Assembly (NCBI RefSeq): GCF_028583425.1
Contig: NC_072790.1
Span: 16,212,552-16,276,551, forward strand
DNA length: 64,000 nt
DNA from: Eublepharis macularius
Lineage: Eukaryota > Chordata > Lepidosauria > Squamata > Eublepharidae
Direction: 5' to 3'
A program made the translations under genes and the position numbers. Positions 33,234-45,262 of this stretch are shown one piece after another; the stretch's first letter is position 1, and each line of letters begins with the position of its first letter. The notes below the pieces were generated by a model, which saw only the letters and a program-made list of their open reading frames with translations, was not told the DNA's origin and searched no databases.

Positions 33234-34711
33234 ATTGTACCTTTCCTATATATCAAGTACTGTTCTATCTCACCCTTCTCCCAAGCATCTCCAAGTGGCG
33301 TACATGGGTCTCCCTTCTCCATTTTATCCTTGGCTTGCCATTTGCCAAACCACGGCCCCAATTCCCCACCCTTGAGAAATTGAGGAGAAAGAGGGGGGAA
33401 ATGCCTAGAAAAATGGCCTGCGCAACATTACAAACAAACATTATTTCAGTATCAGCAGAAGATACATGGCCTTTTCAGAGGTACTTTGAGAAGAATCTAA
33501 CCGTGCATATCAGGAGCATGCGCTCTTCACAGTGCTCCCCATACGCTCAGTCACCATTTTATCTGAATATTGGAATGTGTCGGTTTTCAAGCTTCAGTAC
33601 ACATCAGCAGAATACTACCTTTTTCATGTGTATTAAAGTTGGAAAATACACATCTCCCTGTTCAGGCAAAATGACTAACACATATATTAGGAGCGTTGCA
33701 AGTAGCATGCAGTTGGAGTCACCAAATATAATACCTGAAAAAGTATTCTGATGTGCAGAACTGGGGAACTCCTTTACTGGGTTTCCGTGTGGTTCTGGAA
33801 TCCCCGTTACAAGAACTTCTATTGACCAAATCCATAATTCAGAAGAAATGTATCATGCCACACCATGTTAATGGAATCCTGCATATTCCCTTACAGTATG
33901 TAATCCGCCTTGGATCTCAGTGTGAAAGGCAACTATAAACAAACAACAACAACAGTAATAATAAATGGCACCCATAATTATCCAGTTATTGAATGTCCTG
34001 TGGGTGGTTCTTATTAATGACATTGTGCGGTGCTGGAAAAAAATCCATCGGCCGCACCCAATTAAGTGCCACCTAAAAGTCTAGCTTCTGGTTGGCATGT
34101 TTCAATACATACTAGCAGCATATTAGAGAACAATATATATTAGAGAATGAGGTCTTCAGAGATGAGGTCTGTGCCCATGTAATTCCCTCCCCGACACGTA
34201 TGCATTGATCGCAATGAGATTGAAGCACCTGATTTACCTCCTGTGCTCTAAGAAAACCCTCTGTTTTGAATGGAAAGATGTCTCTTCACTGACTATAGGG
34301 GGGAAAGTACCTTTTAATTTAATTTGCCCTGACTAAGGAACAGAAGTAGTCTAAGCTTGTTCTGTCATAATTAATTTTAAAACCAGAAATTTGCCTAAGC
34401 TACAGCTTAATTACATTTTGGAGATCCAATATTAGATTAGGAAAGCAGATAATAGCATCAACTGCGTATTAGGTTATTTTATGTTCCTTCTCACTTTATT
34501 CCTGCTTTGGTTATTGTAGACGAGGCCAATAAGGCTGTCGATGTCCAGGGAACCTGGTAGCATACAAAGGCGCATGCGCAAACTCTGCACTTCTTCTAGC
34601 CTGAGAATGGTTTTATGAAAATCATTTTTGATTGCTGGATATTGTTTTGAGCTGTTTTCACGTTCTTGGCTTGTTTTTATGACTTGCTTTCTTGTTGATA
34701 ATTCTGACGTG
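33234..34711. other. intergenic, LINE tail at about 33890-33965
   Basis: 'taatccgccttggatctcagtgtgaaaggcaactataaacaaacaacaacaac' is a LINE 3' tail. The remainder is AT-rich single-copy-looking DNA with no gene. 34300-34600 is notably low in repeats. Confidence 0.45.
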
Positions 34712-34971
34712 CAGGGCTTTTTTTCTGGGGAAAGAGGTGGTGGAGCTCAGTGGGTTGCCCTCGGTGAAAATGGTCACATGGCCGGTGGCCCCGCCCCCTG
34801 ATCTCCAGACAGAGGGGAGTTGAGATTGCCCTCTGTGCCGCTAAGCGGCGCAGAGGGCAATCTCAACTCCCCTCTGTCTGGAGATCAGGGGGCGGGGCCA
34901 CCGACCATGTGACCATTTTTAAGAGGTGCCGGAACTCCGTTCCACCACGTTCCCGCTGAAAAAAAGCCCTG
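34712..34971 (+). mobile_element. MITE-A copy 10
   Basis: Full length, 260 bp. The inner hairpin is near perfect around 'tgccgct-aag-cggcgcagag'. The flanks ctgacgtg (34704-34711) and cttacata (34972-34979) match at only 5 of 8 positions. Confidence 0.93.
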
Positions 34972-34977
34972 CTTACA

Positions 34978-35085
34978 TAGTTGTTTTTGTGGTTTTGTTG
35001 TGTTGCTTTTCCTTTATGAGTTGCCTCGAGCAGCACTCTGGCAAGGCAAGATATAAATTTCCTAAATAAATAAAGTAAATCAAAT
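34978..35085 (+). mobile_element. LINE 3' tail
   Basis: 'tgagttgcctcgagcagcactctggcaaggcaagatataaatttcctaaataaataaa' is the usual LINE 3' end. It directly follows the MITE-A copy. Confidence 0.6.
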
Positions 35086-35963
35086 CAAGGGCCACCAGAG
35101 GTCCTCCTCCCTTACAAACAGAACACACGAAAGGTACGTGATTCCAACGGGTATGCTGCTGCTCTCTCCTGGGTGCCCCAGACCTTTGTGCCTTTACACC
35201 ACCCTCCACACATTCAGCAGCAGTTGTCTATCCACAGGGTGCCTCCCACCCTTTTGGGAGACACGAGACCTAAGTAGGCAGGAAAGTGCTGCTTTCACGA
35301 GTGCAAACTCTTCCTCCAATTAGCATTTTTAAAAACCGTGTAGGGAAAGAGTCTCTACGGCTCTCTATGTAGCAGCCGTTCAGCAAAGGCGGGCCAATTC
35401 AGGAGTGTCAAGTATTCCCTTTCTTAACTTTATAGACCGGAGCAGGCAGTCCCCGACACGTGTGCCAGACTGTGGCACACCAGGCTCGCTTGCTTAGCAC
35501 GCAGGACTGAGTCTCCACCCAAGCAGCCGAGGCAAGGCCTCGAGGCACTGGCAGTGCGCCACTGGGATGGGCACTGAATGAGAAGGTACCGGATAAGGTC
35601 TATGCCTGCCATTGCCTCCCAGGCCTGAATAACTGCCAGGTGGATCCAAGGTGAGTGCCTGAGATGTGGGCATCACTACAGGGGCTCATCTTGGTTGTCT
35701 GACTAACCACAACCCTCACCTCTTTTCCTTCCCTTTTACTTGCTGGCGTGCCGGTGTCTTCACAGGTAGATATGGGGTGGGGTGGGGTGGGGTTTGCTGC
35801 TCACTCTGAGAAGGTTGCCTAGCTACCCTTTTCATAGAGGTTGCCAGTTGCTCTTACTCACACGGTGCTGGCTAGGGATGCTCGAATACTCACCAGTTCA
35901 ATTCATGGCCTGTTCTCCAGTCACAAACAGGGAGTCCATTTTTTCAGTTCAACTGTTCCCTTG
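35086..35963. other. intergenic, no recognised feature
   Basis: Moderately GC-rich at 35440-35660. Contains a (GGGGT)n run at 35774-35791. No gene recognised. Confidence 0.4.
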
Positions 35964-36190
35964 TAGAAAAGGGCAAGTGTCCAAGTAGCACCCATAAGAC
36001 TAACAAAATTCGTGGTAGGGTATGAGCTTTTGTGAGTCACGGCTCACTTCTTCAGATACTGAAGTCAGCTGTGACTCACAAAAGCTCATACCTTACCACA
36101 AATTTTGTTAGTCTTATGGGTGCTATTTGGACGCTTGCTCTTTTCTACTGCTACAGATAGAGTAACATTGGCTACCCCTCTTGATCTGTT
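35964..36190. mobile_element. inverted-repeat interspersed element ('agtagcaccca' type)
   Basis: 'agtagcacccataagactaacaaaattcgtggtagggtatgagctt' is mirrored by 'aagctcataccttaccacaaattttgttagtcttatgggtgct'. The centre is 'gtgagtcacggctcacttcttcaga...'. Same family as 13298-13762. Confidence 0.85.
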
Positions 36191-36194
36191 CCCA

Positions 36195-36450
36195 AGTAGT
36201 CTGAGTCTCATTTATTCGTTTATTATTTACTTAATTTATACCCTGCCATTCTCCACAATGGGGACCCAGAGCAGCTTACACCTTTCTCCTCCATTTTATC
36301 CTCACAGCAGCCCTGTGAGGTGGGTTAGGCTGAGTGTGTGTGACGGGACCAAGGTCACCCAGTAAATTTCCAATGCAAAACAAGGATTCAAACCTGGGCC
36401 ACCCAGAACCTAACCTGACACTCTAAACACTACTCTACACTGCCTTTCAC
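36195..36450 (-). mobile_element. tRNA-derived SINE, antisense, near complete
   Basis: Reading on the plus strand: LINE-like tail 'taatttataccctgcc', body 'ttttatcctcacagcagccctgtgaggtgggttaggctgag', 'ccaaggtcacccag', then 'ggattcaaacctgggccacccag' (inverse B box) and 'cactctaaacactactctacact' (inverse A box). Confidence 0.82.
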
Positions 36451-37139
36451 ATATTTAAACAATACTGCACAGTGCAATTAGCAGTACTCCACGCATACAT
36501 ATACTCACACAACACAATGCAAGCCCTACTTCCTTCCCTCTCCCTCAGACCTTTAGCCCTGGTATGCCAATTAGCAGTCAATCAGCAATCAAATCAATCA
36601 GTTAGCCAGTGCTTATAAATAAAGAATGTGGGTTTAAAAATACAATACTGCTTGGTTTCATTTGAGTCCATGTTTTGCGTGTTATTTCATGCATGAGAAT
36701 TCTCACACAGTGTTACGGGAATCATAGTTCCCTCATCATATCGTTGAATCACCTGATCCAATGATCCCTGGTAGGTCATCTCAACTCTTGCATGGAGGCA
36801 AAAGACCCCCACAGAGAAAAGAAATTCCACCTCTGCAACTCCTGCTCAGCTCCAAAGCTGTTCGACAGCCACTTGAGGCAGAGGATGGAAAGAGGACGGG
36901 TGATAACAGCTCTCAAATGCAGTAAGTTCACATGCTTGGCAAACTTGTTTACTGAAGAGGTCAGAGCACCCTTAGTACTGACAGAGGGACTTCGCCAATC
37001 TTTGTTTGAAAAAAGAAGCTTTGCTAATATGTTCTTCGGAGAATGAATGTTGCCTTTTTTCAGAGGAAAAGAGACCAAAATCTTCGCCTTGCCAAGCTCC
37101 AAAAAATTAGCCTCTACTAAAAATCAACAGGGGAACAAG
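36451..37139. other. intergenic, no recognised feature
   Basis: No gene or family recognised. Frames on opposite strands overlap at 36776-37102 without domain support. Confidence 0.4.
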
Positions 37140-37506
37140 AGCCTGTATGGTGTAGTGGTTAAGAATGGCAGGACTCTAATCTGGAGAACCAGGTTTTATT
37201 CTCCTCTCCTCCGCTTGAAGCCAGCTGGGTGACCTTGGGTCAGTCACAGCTCTCTCAGAGCTCCCTCAGCCGTCCCACTTCACAAGGTGATTGTTGTGAG
37301 GAGATTAATAATATTCTTTGTAAACTGTTCTGAATGGGCATTAATAATAATAATAATAATATTCAATGTATATACTGCCCTTCAGGATGACTTAACACCC
37401 ACTCAGAGCAGTTTACAAAGAAGGTCATTTGTGTCAAGGACTGCCTGCCCCGATCTATAAAGTTGTCCTGAAGGGCGGTATATAAATCGAATGTTATTAT
37501 TATTAT
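37140..37506 (+). mobile_element. tRNA-derived SINE with (TAA)n tail, partly disrupted
   Basis: 'tggtgtagtggttaagaat' and 'aggttttattctcc' are A- and B-box relics. The body is 'agccagctgggtgaccttgggtcagtcac...ggtgattgttgtgaggag'. An intrusion at about 37335-37450 (antisense LINE-like 'tatactgcccttcagg') separates it from a second tail 'gtcctgaagggcggtatataaatcgaatgttattattatt'. Confidence 0.7.
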
Positions 37507-37781
37507 ATTTTCCACTTAGGGTTCTGACTCCATGCAGCTTCAGTTTATCCCCTGATTTCCACACACATTTTTTGCTTCAGTTTTCACTTCAGGGTTTTGT
37601 TCTGTTTTTAATTTTTCCCAGGAGTTTTTCTGCTTCTTTTGAATCCACTTTTACCCTGATCTTTTTTAAAAAGCTGATTCTGAGTCGCCTTTGTTCCTTG
37701 TGCAGAATGTTTCCCTTGGGTTTTGTTTGTCCTGTCCTCTTCTGCCCACCTCCAACACGCTTTCTGAGGATTGGTTGTTCA

Positions 37782-38214
37782 CAGGGCTTTTTTTCGGGGA
37801 AAAGAGGTGGTGGAACTCAGTGGGTTGCCAGCACAGGGGGCAACTCTTGGCAGGAGGTGGTGCCCCTGGTACCACATGTGCGCGCAAAGTGCACGCATGC
37901 TCCCAGGGCCAATGATGTCACTTTGGGTCAACTGGAACAAAGTGGGAGTTTTTAAAAGTTTAAATCGCCCTCGGCGAAAATGGTCACATGGCTGGTGGCC
38001 CCGCCCCCTGATCTCCAGACAGAAGGGAGTTTAGATCACACAAGCCATGCGACCATTTTCTCTGAGGGCAACCTACTGAGTTCTGCTCGGCGGCGCGGAG
38101 GGCAATCTCAACTCCCCTCTGTCCGGAGATCAGGGGGCGGGGCCACCAGCCATGTGACCGTTTTCAAGAGATTCCGGAACTCAGTTCCAGCGTTCCAGCT
38201 GAAAAAAAGCCCTG
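37782..38214 (+). mobile_element. MITE-A copy 11, 433-bp rearranged long form
   Basis: Perfect 8-bp target duplication gttgttca (37774-37781 and 38215-38222). It holds the extra internal segment (37830-37970, with TGATGTCA). It also holds an inverted internal piece at about 38035-38095 ('ccatgcgaccattttctctgagggcaacc') that copies the left arm in reverse, so three arm-like units lie between one pair of termini. Confidence 0.93.
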
Positions 38215-39096
38215 GTTGTTCATCAGACCGATTCCAGTGCTTGTGGACTGACTGCTAAGAAAATCAGGAATAAGTTGACTAGGCAGAAGCAGACACAGCG
38301 TCCTCCCATAGTCAGACTGCACATAGATCACATGCATTCTGAAAAGACATTTACCCAAGAGGAGATGGTGGCATCTCTCCACAAATCCTGCATGCAGGCC
38401 TTTTCCAGAACCCTTCCCTTTCTCCTGTCTGTACGGTGGGGATTATCTGGAGGCTTTGGAGTTATTTGTTGGGGAGCTGCGAGGATTAATTGGTTAGCAT
38501 TTTGGAGAGCTTCAAGGGAGCCAACAATCGTTCTCTTTTTATAAGACAACCTTTGTAAATCGTCATGTCTGAATGGAATCCGTGTCCGTTATTTATCGAC
38601 TGTTCAAATTTAACAGCTCTGTTAATCATTGCTCAGTACCTTTATAAGGAAACTGCTGCTTTCTGCTTCCAGACCATAGGACAGTTTCGTTTCATGAAGT
38701 CAGAGAGCTTAGTAGGATTAAAAGGCAGGAGGGAGGGGAAGATTATAGGCATTTATATGGGCAGGGAGAATGCCAGGCAAGGCGGGGGGGGGGGGGACGG
38801 TATCTTTTGCAGGAGGAAAACAATCTTTTGGAGGAGATGCATCAACTTCTGTGCTTTGGGGCAAAAGCTGAAACCGATTTAATGAGACTCCAAGAGATAC
38901 TTCAATGTTCCTATAATCGTCTGTCATCCAGTTACTTGCTCTTTCCTTGAAAGTATTTTGCATAGGCCGTTTCCAGGTTAAAGTGTGAGATCAACTAGAC
39001 TTACAGCTATCCTAAGCCCATCACAATCAGTAGGCTTAGAGTGTAACTCTGCTTTGGGTGGCCTTGCAAACATTTTACTCAAGCAGTCTTACATAA
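38215..39096. other. intergenic, G run, no gene
   Basis: A run of 15 G with one preceding C lies at about 38782-38796. No gene or repeat family recognised. Confidence 0.45.
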
Positions 39097-39099
39097 GTA

Positions 39100-39255
39100 C
39101 ATGTATGCCCTCAAGTCGCAACCGTCTTACAGTGGGCCCAGCAAGGGGCTGTCAAGGCGAGTGAGGTACTTTGCCATTGTCTGCCTCGGCAAGGTCTTCA
39201 ATGGTGGTCTCCCAAACACTTGCCGACTCTGCTTAGTTTCCGAGATCTGACGAGA
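39100..39255 (-). mobile_element. 5S rRNA-derived SINE, antisense
   Basis: The reverse complement reads 'ctcgtcagatctcggaaactaagcagagtcgg...gggagacc', matching the 5S head. The tail at the left is diverged. The extreme 5' bases are cut by the adjacent MITE-C at 39258. Confidence 0.8.
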
Positions 39256-39257
39256 AC

Positions 39258-39473
39258 AGGGTTGCCAGCCTCCAGGTGGTGGCTGGAGATCTCCCGGAAT
39301 TACATCTGATCTCCAGGGAACAGAGAACAGTTCCCCTGGAGAAAATGGCTGCTTTGGAGGGTGGACTCTACGGAATTATACCCCATTGAAGCCCCTCCTC
39401 TCCCCAAACACCATCCTCTCCAGGCTCCCCCCCAAAATCTCCAGAAATTTCCCAACCTGGACCTGACAACCCT
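39258..39473 (+). mobile_element. MITE-C, near-complete reference copy
   Basis: 216 bp. It starts 'gggttgccagcctccagg' and ends 'gacctgacaaccct', an imperfect terminal inverted repeat. Landmarks: 'gagatctcccggaattacat', 'cccctggagaaaatggctgc', 'ttataccccattgaag' and 'aaatctccagaaatttccc'. It is inserted next to or into a 5S-derived SINE head. No clear target duplication. Confidence 0.8.
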
Positions 39474-40324
39474 ACCAAGAATGAGCTGTCGTGTGCCTCC
39501 TTCCTCCCTCATGCACTCTTACTGGTATAAATCCAAGGTTGTAGACAAAGCTGAGTTAAGAAGAAGGGATTAGAACCCTTTCCTGTGTGCAGAATCCAAC
39601 CAAAGAGAGAGCCAATTTAAGAATCCAAGCAATTATCAAGGGCTGGGTCTTATTGTCAGCAGTCATATCCCTACCATGCTACAGAGCTGTTTATGGGTGC
39701 AACATCATAAACTCCTTCCTCATAAGCACATGACTTGACAGGGTCCTGGGCAGATGCCAACAGGACAGGAGCACAGAAAAGTACCAGCAAGCTGAGTCAG
39801 GCATTTAGCTGGCTGACACTCCCCACACCTCAGAGATTGACACATACCTAAGAACATTGCGGTCTCCCTTAAACTCCTGGCTATTCCCGTCAATGCGCTG
39901 CTTCTCTTCTTCAAGCCACCTACCCTAATCAGAGCTATTCAGAGAACTTGATAGCTCTCACGGTCTGGCAATTGCTACGTCATCAAGCCCCAAATCACAC
40001 CTTTAGTCTAGCACAGGTAGCGCCATTGAGTCTTTCCTAAGCTTATTGTCCCACCCTCCAGACAAGCCATCAAGTCATTGCCTTTGAGGCAAAGATGTCA
40101 GTTTTGCCCTAGGAGACATTTTGCCCCATAATTAGACTTCCCAACCATGTGCTGTGTGCATGTCTTGGAACCAAACACCCACCCTCAAGTTCGCTTGAGC
40201 CTTCTCCTCCCCCTGAGAAATGCTGGTCATTTTGCTGCTGCTCCCACAGGCCTTCCGCCTTCATCAGGACTGGTAAATATCACCCTATCCCAATTACTCT
40301 CTCCCATTTTCCTCCCTCCTTCTA
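39474..40324. other. intergenic, no recognised feature
   Basis: Nothing recognised on either strand. Confidence 0.4.
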
Positions 40325-40450
40325 GCAGTATCTGAAGAAGTGAGCTATGGCTCATGAAAGCTCCTACCCTACCACAAATTGTGTTGGTCTTATGGGTGCT
40401 ACTGGACTCTTGGTCTTTTCTGCTGCTACAGACAAACGAACCCATCTTGA
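40325..40450. mobile_element. inverted-repeat interspersed element, half copy
   Basis: 'tctgaagaagtgagctatggctcatgaaagctcctaccctaccacaaatt...ggtcttatgggtgctactggactctt' is the right half of the family at 35964-36190. Confidence 0.8.
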
Positions 40451-42377
40451 TCTATTTCCCCCTCTGTTTTCCTAGCTAGCCTTGTATGTATGCTGTGTGT
40501 GTTTTGTGTTTGCTTGATTGCCTTTCAGTTCTCTTCAATAAAAGAAGTCTTTCCTATTGAACGTCTGCCTAGTTATTTGAGAGTTCTCTAAGGAAATAAT
40601 CCCCGTATACATAGGTGGAGAATCCCAATTACTCCTTCTCCCTGCCTCCTTCATGCTAATTCCATGAATTAATTAAGGAGACCTCCTATTTGGGTAACAT
40701 TATGGCACGTCTGAATGCTCCTTACAGTTTCCATTTATAACTTTAGTGCTAAGCATAGATGGGTCTTAAGGGAAAAAGCCCTCTATGGAATAAAAACCAG
40801 CTTTTAAAAATCAGAAACAAGTTTGCACAGGAGCCACTCTGAGTGTTCACTTTGTAGATCTTCCAGACCAACCCAAGGACCAGCTGTCTGGGGAGGGAAG
40901 AGGCATGCTTTGGTTACCATAGGGGACGGTTGGTCTCCTACAATGCCATAGTGAGAGATGTCCAAGTCCATCAACATTAAAAAGTCTGAGTAGGATGATA
41001 AGCCAAGGGCGCACAATTGTTACCTGGCTAGCTGGGATGAATTCTGCACTTGGCAATTCAGTTCAGCTGATAGGAAGCGATCCAAAGCCCCAGAGATCTT
41101 TTAGGTTCCAAATCATGAACTTTTTTATTTTCCCCCCAACGCTCAAGAAGCAAGAGGGCGCCAGGACACATATTGGCTAAGCTCCTGTAGAGATTTTTAT
41201 AGGCAAAGGGGATTTCAGTCTGCTAAAAAGGGTTTCCCCACGTCGTCCTCCCACTGCGGTGGGAACAGCCAGGAAAATGGGAGCTCTTCAGCCTTCCATT
41301 CACGGAAATCCCTTTTCTAGATCTAAGCCCAGGCACCACATTGGAGATCATTGTGCTATACGAACACTTCGTACCATTACTCTGTTTAATAGCCATTGAG
41401 GAAAAGCCAAGATCATTACAACTAAAACGGATAGGTTTATAATGCAGAAAGCTGCCGAGATGCCACATGTTGATAGCCAATCTGGAGGGGGAACGAGCAA
41501 GATTCTGGTGGTTTTTAGACCAGAAGCATTTCAGGCCTCTGCTACAGTGCACAATCCCACCCGCGAGACCCACGCTGAAGCCCTCCACTCTTTTTTAACA
41601 CTTGCAAACATGGGTTGCTCTAGCCTGATTAATTCATTAACTTGCAAAGGTGAATAAATAACAAATATTTTCCGTGGTTATCTCACTGGCCTTCCTCTTC
41701 TGTTACCAATTGCAGATCTGATGGGGGCACACAACCTTGACACTGTCCTAGCCCCAGCCTATGTGCCACTACGATACATGGATGGGAAAGTTACCAGCGT
41801 GGGATGAATTTTTATAGCCTGGTTTTATCAAGTCTGTCACTCTTTGTCGGTGAGACTGTTATCACTCTCAAAAAGCAGAGGCAGGGCTCAGAGTATAGTA
41901 AAGTTCATTGTTCTCAACTACAGATGTATACCTGATCCTTTAATTTTTTTTTCTTCGGGTAGTGGTAAAGCTTAGGGGGGAGGGGGGAAATCATATCACA
42001 GGCTATCATGGCCTTTGAAATGAAATTAAAGCGATGTTAAGAAGCCAGGAGATGCCAATCTAGTGCTCTTTCTAGCAGTAACACAGTTATTTCATGAGAA
42101 CCTAAATTCCTCAATGTCAGACTGTAATGAAGGGGCAGCTTTATGTAGCCAGGGTAGCAAACTCAGTCCTGTATTGTTCAGAAACGGGGAGGGGGGGGCG
42201 TATTCAGTCGTCCAGTGTTGAAATGTAATACTGGATCTTTTTCATGGGGAGAAAATATAAAGGGAAGATCCTTCAGTTGCCGTTTATCAAGCTTAAGCGT
42301 AAACCCACTGGGCCAAAAGTGTGTGTGGAATACATTTCTGGAAGAGAGTGAACTGTGAACTCTTAAAAACCATGAAC

Positions 42378-42380
<3 letters not shown>
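40451..42380. other. intergenic, no recognised gene
   Basis: About 1.9 kb of single-copy-looking DNA. A 121-codon minus-strand frame at 41223-41588 has no recognisable domain. Confidence 0.45.

Positions 42381-42423
<43 letters not shown>
42381..42423. repeat. (TC)n microsatellite
   Basis: About 21 TC units. Confidence 0.97.
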
Positions 42424-42425
<2 letters not shown>

Positions 42426-42977
42426 GCATTCATTCTTCCAGACATACACGTCTAGCTTTCTTCATTGCCAAGCAAATGCTGAATATGTGGTTACAGCTTC
42501 CAAAGGATTAGGGCTGGTCTATAGTGCTCGTTTACCATGGGTCAATGCAGTGCTGAAATGGATTTAACATGCAGCTGACCTGCAGGATCCCTCCTGAAAA
42601 CATCTGGGAATGAGAGTCAGGGCACCAGAAGTCTGTTTGGACAAGATTCCAAGTGGGCTTTGAATCTCTTGGCTTCAAACAAGGATGTGAATACGGCCAC
42701 GAACCCTTGACCTGAGACATCTGCTTCAATTGTGATTTGTATCATCACCGTCATTTTGCAACATCACTGTAAACAAGAACGGTAGGTTAGAACCTAAACA
42801 AAAAAAAGACACGACCCTTCCCTGAAGGAAGGAGAAGGAGAATCATAGATTGATAAAAACAACAGCAACTAATAGAAGAGTGAACAAATGTCCTATAATC
42901 ATGTTTCAGACTCTCCTTTTAAAAGCACCTTTTCCCATTTGAACTTGTACACACTCCGTCATTTGGATAGCTCTTGG
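42424..42977. other. intergenic, no recognised feature
   Basis: Nothing recognised. Confidence 0.4.
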
Positions 42978-43114
42978 GCCATTTTCACACGTCTTACCAG
43001 CTGCACAAAATGGCGCCACACACCAGTCAGGACGGGAAATCGTGCCAGGAAGAAGCCGTCATTCCAGGAGTTTTGCGCCATTTTGCATGGCCAGTAAAGA
43101 CATGTGAAAATGGC
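42978..43114. mobile_element. MITE-E: 137-bp palindromic element
   Basis: The left end 'gccattttcacacgtctta' and the right end 'aaagacatgtgaaaatggc' are inverted repeats. A second inverted pair, 'aaaatggcgcca' near 43008 and 'tgcgccattttgc' near 43074, lies inside. A 5-bp direct repeat cttgg flanks it (42973-42977 and 43115-43119). Confidence 0.8.
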
Positions 43115-43476
43115 CTTGGTCTCTATCCATTTTTTCTCCTTGAAATTCCTGATTTTGTGATGTGTATTTCTTCTTCCATTGAAATCCTGCTAATCTTAGT
43201 CTGTACACCTGTGGAATTTGGAGGAAGAAAGAGACAAAGAACACACAGATAGGCCATGCAGGTCTCAGCATAAAGGGCAGCAAATACACTGGGCTGTCTT
43301 CCTTTATCAGCACTTGTGCCTTTAACACAAAATGGGATATCCCTAGTCAGCCAATGAAACTGTAAATAGAGTTACACCCTTCTAAATCCACTAAAGTAGA
43401 TGGGTTTAGCAGGGCATAACTGTGCTTAACATGTAACTATCTCCCACCTACTATGGAAATTTTAATTGGGTTTGGT
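43115..43476. other. intergenic, no recognised feature
   Basis: Nothing recognised. Confidence 0.4.
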
Positions 43477-43727
43477 CAGGGCTTTTTTTCTGGGAGAAGA
43501 GGTGGTGGAACTCAGTGGGTTGCCCTCGGAGAAAACGGGTCACATGGCTGGTGGCCCCGCCCCCTGATCTCCAGACAGAGGGGAGTTGAGATTGCTGGAG
43601 CGACACGGAGGGAAATCTCAACTCCCCTCTGTCTGGAGATCAGGGGGCGGGGCCACCAGCCATGTGACCCATTTTCAAGAGGTTCCGGAACTCCGTTCCA
43701 CCGCGTTTCTGCTGAAAAAAAGCCCTG
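43477..43727 (+). mobile_element. MITE-A copy 12, perfect 8-bp target duplication
   Basis: 251 bp. The flanks are ggtttggt at 43469-43476 and ggtttggt at 43728-43735. The hairpin tip is altered to 'gctggagcgacacggaggg'. This is the copy nearest to MEIS1; none is seen in the last 20 kb. Confidence 0.96.
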
Positions 43728-44465
43728 GGTTTGGTTCCTTTGGTTGGGGAGCGGAGTGGTTTACAGATTTTTCTCAGTTGGGTAAAAATGTGACCATGTG
43801 TGTTTCTCCATACAGATTTGTAGGCCGTTATCTCCAAAGACTGGATATATGCACACCTTTTTCTTACCTGCCTTGGGACAGTTCTGTTACGGGTCTGTAT
43901 ATTGGAAAAAAGTTTATGAAAATGCGTAGAATTAGATTTGACAAGGGCTGAGATGTGGGAATGTACACCATGTTATCTTCTTCACAAATATATTTTGGTA
44001 CATAAATAGCCAGAAACACAAATACTCTTTTTTTAAAGGTTATTTATATAAAATATCTCACCCCAAAACACACTATGAATATGCCTGGGATTTGGATCTC
44101 TTTAACGATGCCACGGTACTCTCTGTCTGATGCCTCTGTAAAGGTGTTCAAGAAACATCTTCTACTCTAGCAGACTTGCAAACATACAACTGCTTTTATG
44201 ATTGGATATATTGATTATTCAATTTTCTACAGATGAATAAATATTGCTAACTGTTTTGCAAACTGTCCCTCAGAAGGCTGGGTGGGTAGCCTTAGTTGGT
44301 ATATCACTCAATATTATTGCAGTGTGTAAGTGGTAGAATTTCTACTGAGAAACAATCCTTTTTGCTAACATCGGACTCAAATGCCTTCTGTCTTTTGTAA
44401 AGTTTCTCAATAAACAGTAATAATGGCATCTCAGTCTGATCAGCTTACAGACACTGCATCTTGCA
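43728..44465. other. intergenic, no recognised feature
   Basis: AT-rich. Nothing recognised apart from vague LINE-like wording at 44140-44180. Confidence 0.4.
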
Positions 44466-44830
44466 TTTGTATTTATTTATTTCTCAAATGGATATGCCAC
44501 CTCTCCCGAGACCTGCTTGAGGCATCTCACATAATTACAATACAACAACAACAACAACAAAATTAAACCATCAGAATTATTACTAATAAAACAAGTCATC
44601 ATCACAAGGCAGGGGCATAAAAAAGTATAAAACAACATTTGTCAACCTAAAACTATGTGTATAAAACACTCCACATGCTAGAAGCAGACTATAAAAACAG
44701 ACATAAAAAGACAGAATTCCCCCAACTAAAATCTTGAATGAAAAGCAATGTTTTGAGACCAGGTGTCTAAAGAACACAAGGGGGAGAGCAAGGGGCCACC
44801 ACTGAAAAAGCCCCACTCACGCACAAGCAG
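44466..44830 (-). mobile_element. LINE 3' end, antisense
   Basis: 'tatttatttatttctcaaatggatatgccacctctcccgagacctgcttgaggc' followed by an A-rich UTR with (CAA)n at 44543-44560, parallel to 24366-24650. Confidence 0.65.
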
Positions 44831-44921
44831 TGGGGAGGGGCAACAACTCTGCCCTTAATATGATAAATATGTCACATGATATGGAGGTCTTCTCTATATC
44901 TGGATTTGAACATGTACAAAC

Positions 44922-44923
44922 TG

Positions 44924-44956
<33 letters not shown>

Positions 44957-44957
44957 A

Positions 44958-45010
<53 letters not shown>
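44922..45010. repeat. compound (GTATAT)n-(GT)n-(AT)n microsatellite
   Basis: Four to five GTATAT units, then about 9 GT, then about 17 AT. Confidence 0.96.
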
Positions 45011-45107
45011 TGTGAGGATAACAAGAGGAAAGGGAAATGATGGACGCTACCCTGACCTCACTAGAGGAAGGGTAGGGTTAAAATGTATTCAAATTATGTT
45101 ATTTGGA

Positions 45108-45262
45108 GAGCCAGTGTGGTGTAGTGGTTAGAGTGTGAGACTAGGGTCTGAGAGACCCAGGTTTGGATCTCCACTCTGCCATGGAAGCTGGCTTGGTAGC
45201 CTTGGACCGGTCACACACACTCAGCCTCACCTCCCTCACATGGTTGTTGTGAGGATAAAGTT
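45108..45262 (+). mobile_element. tRNA-derived SINE, head and body
   Basis: 'gagccagtgtggtgtagtggttagagtgtgagactagg' (A-box region), 'ggtttggatct' (B-box relic), 'ccatggaagctggcttggtagccttggaccggtcac...ctcagcctcacctccctcacatggttgttgtgaggataaa'. Confidence 0.87.
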
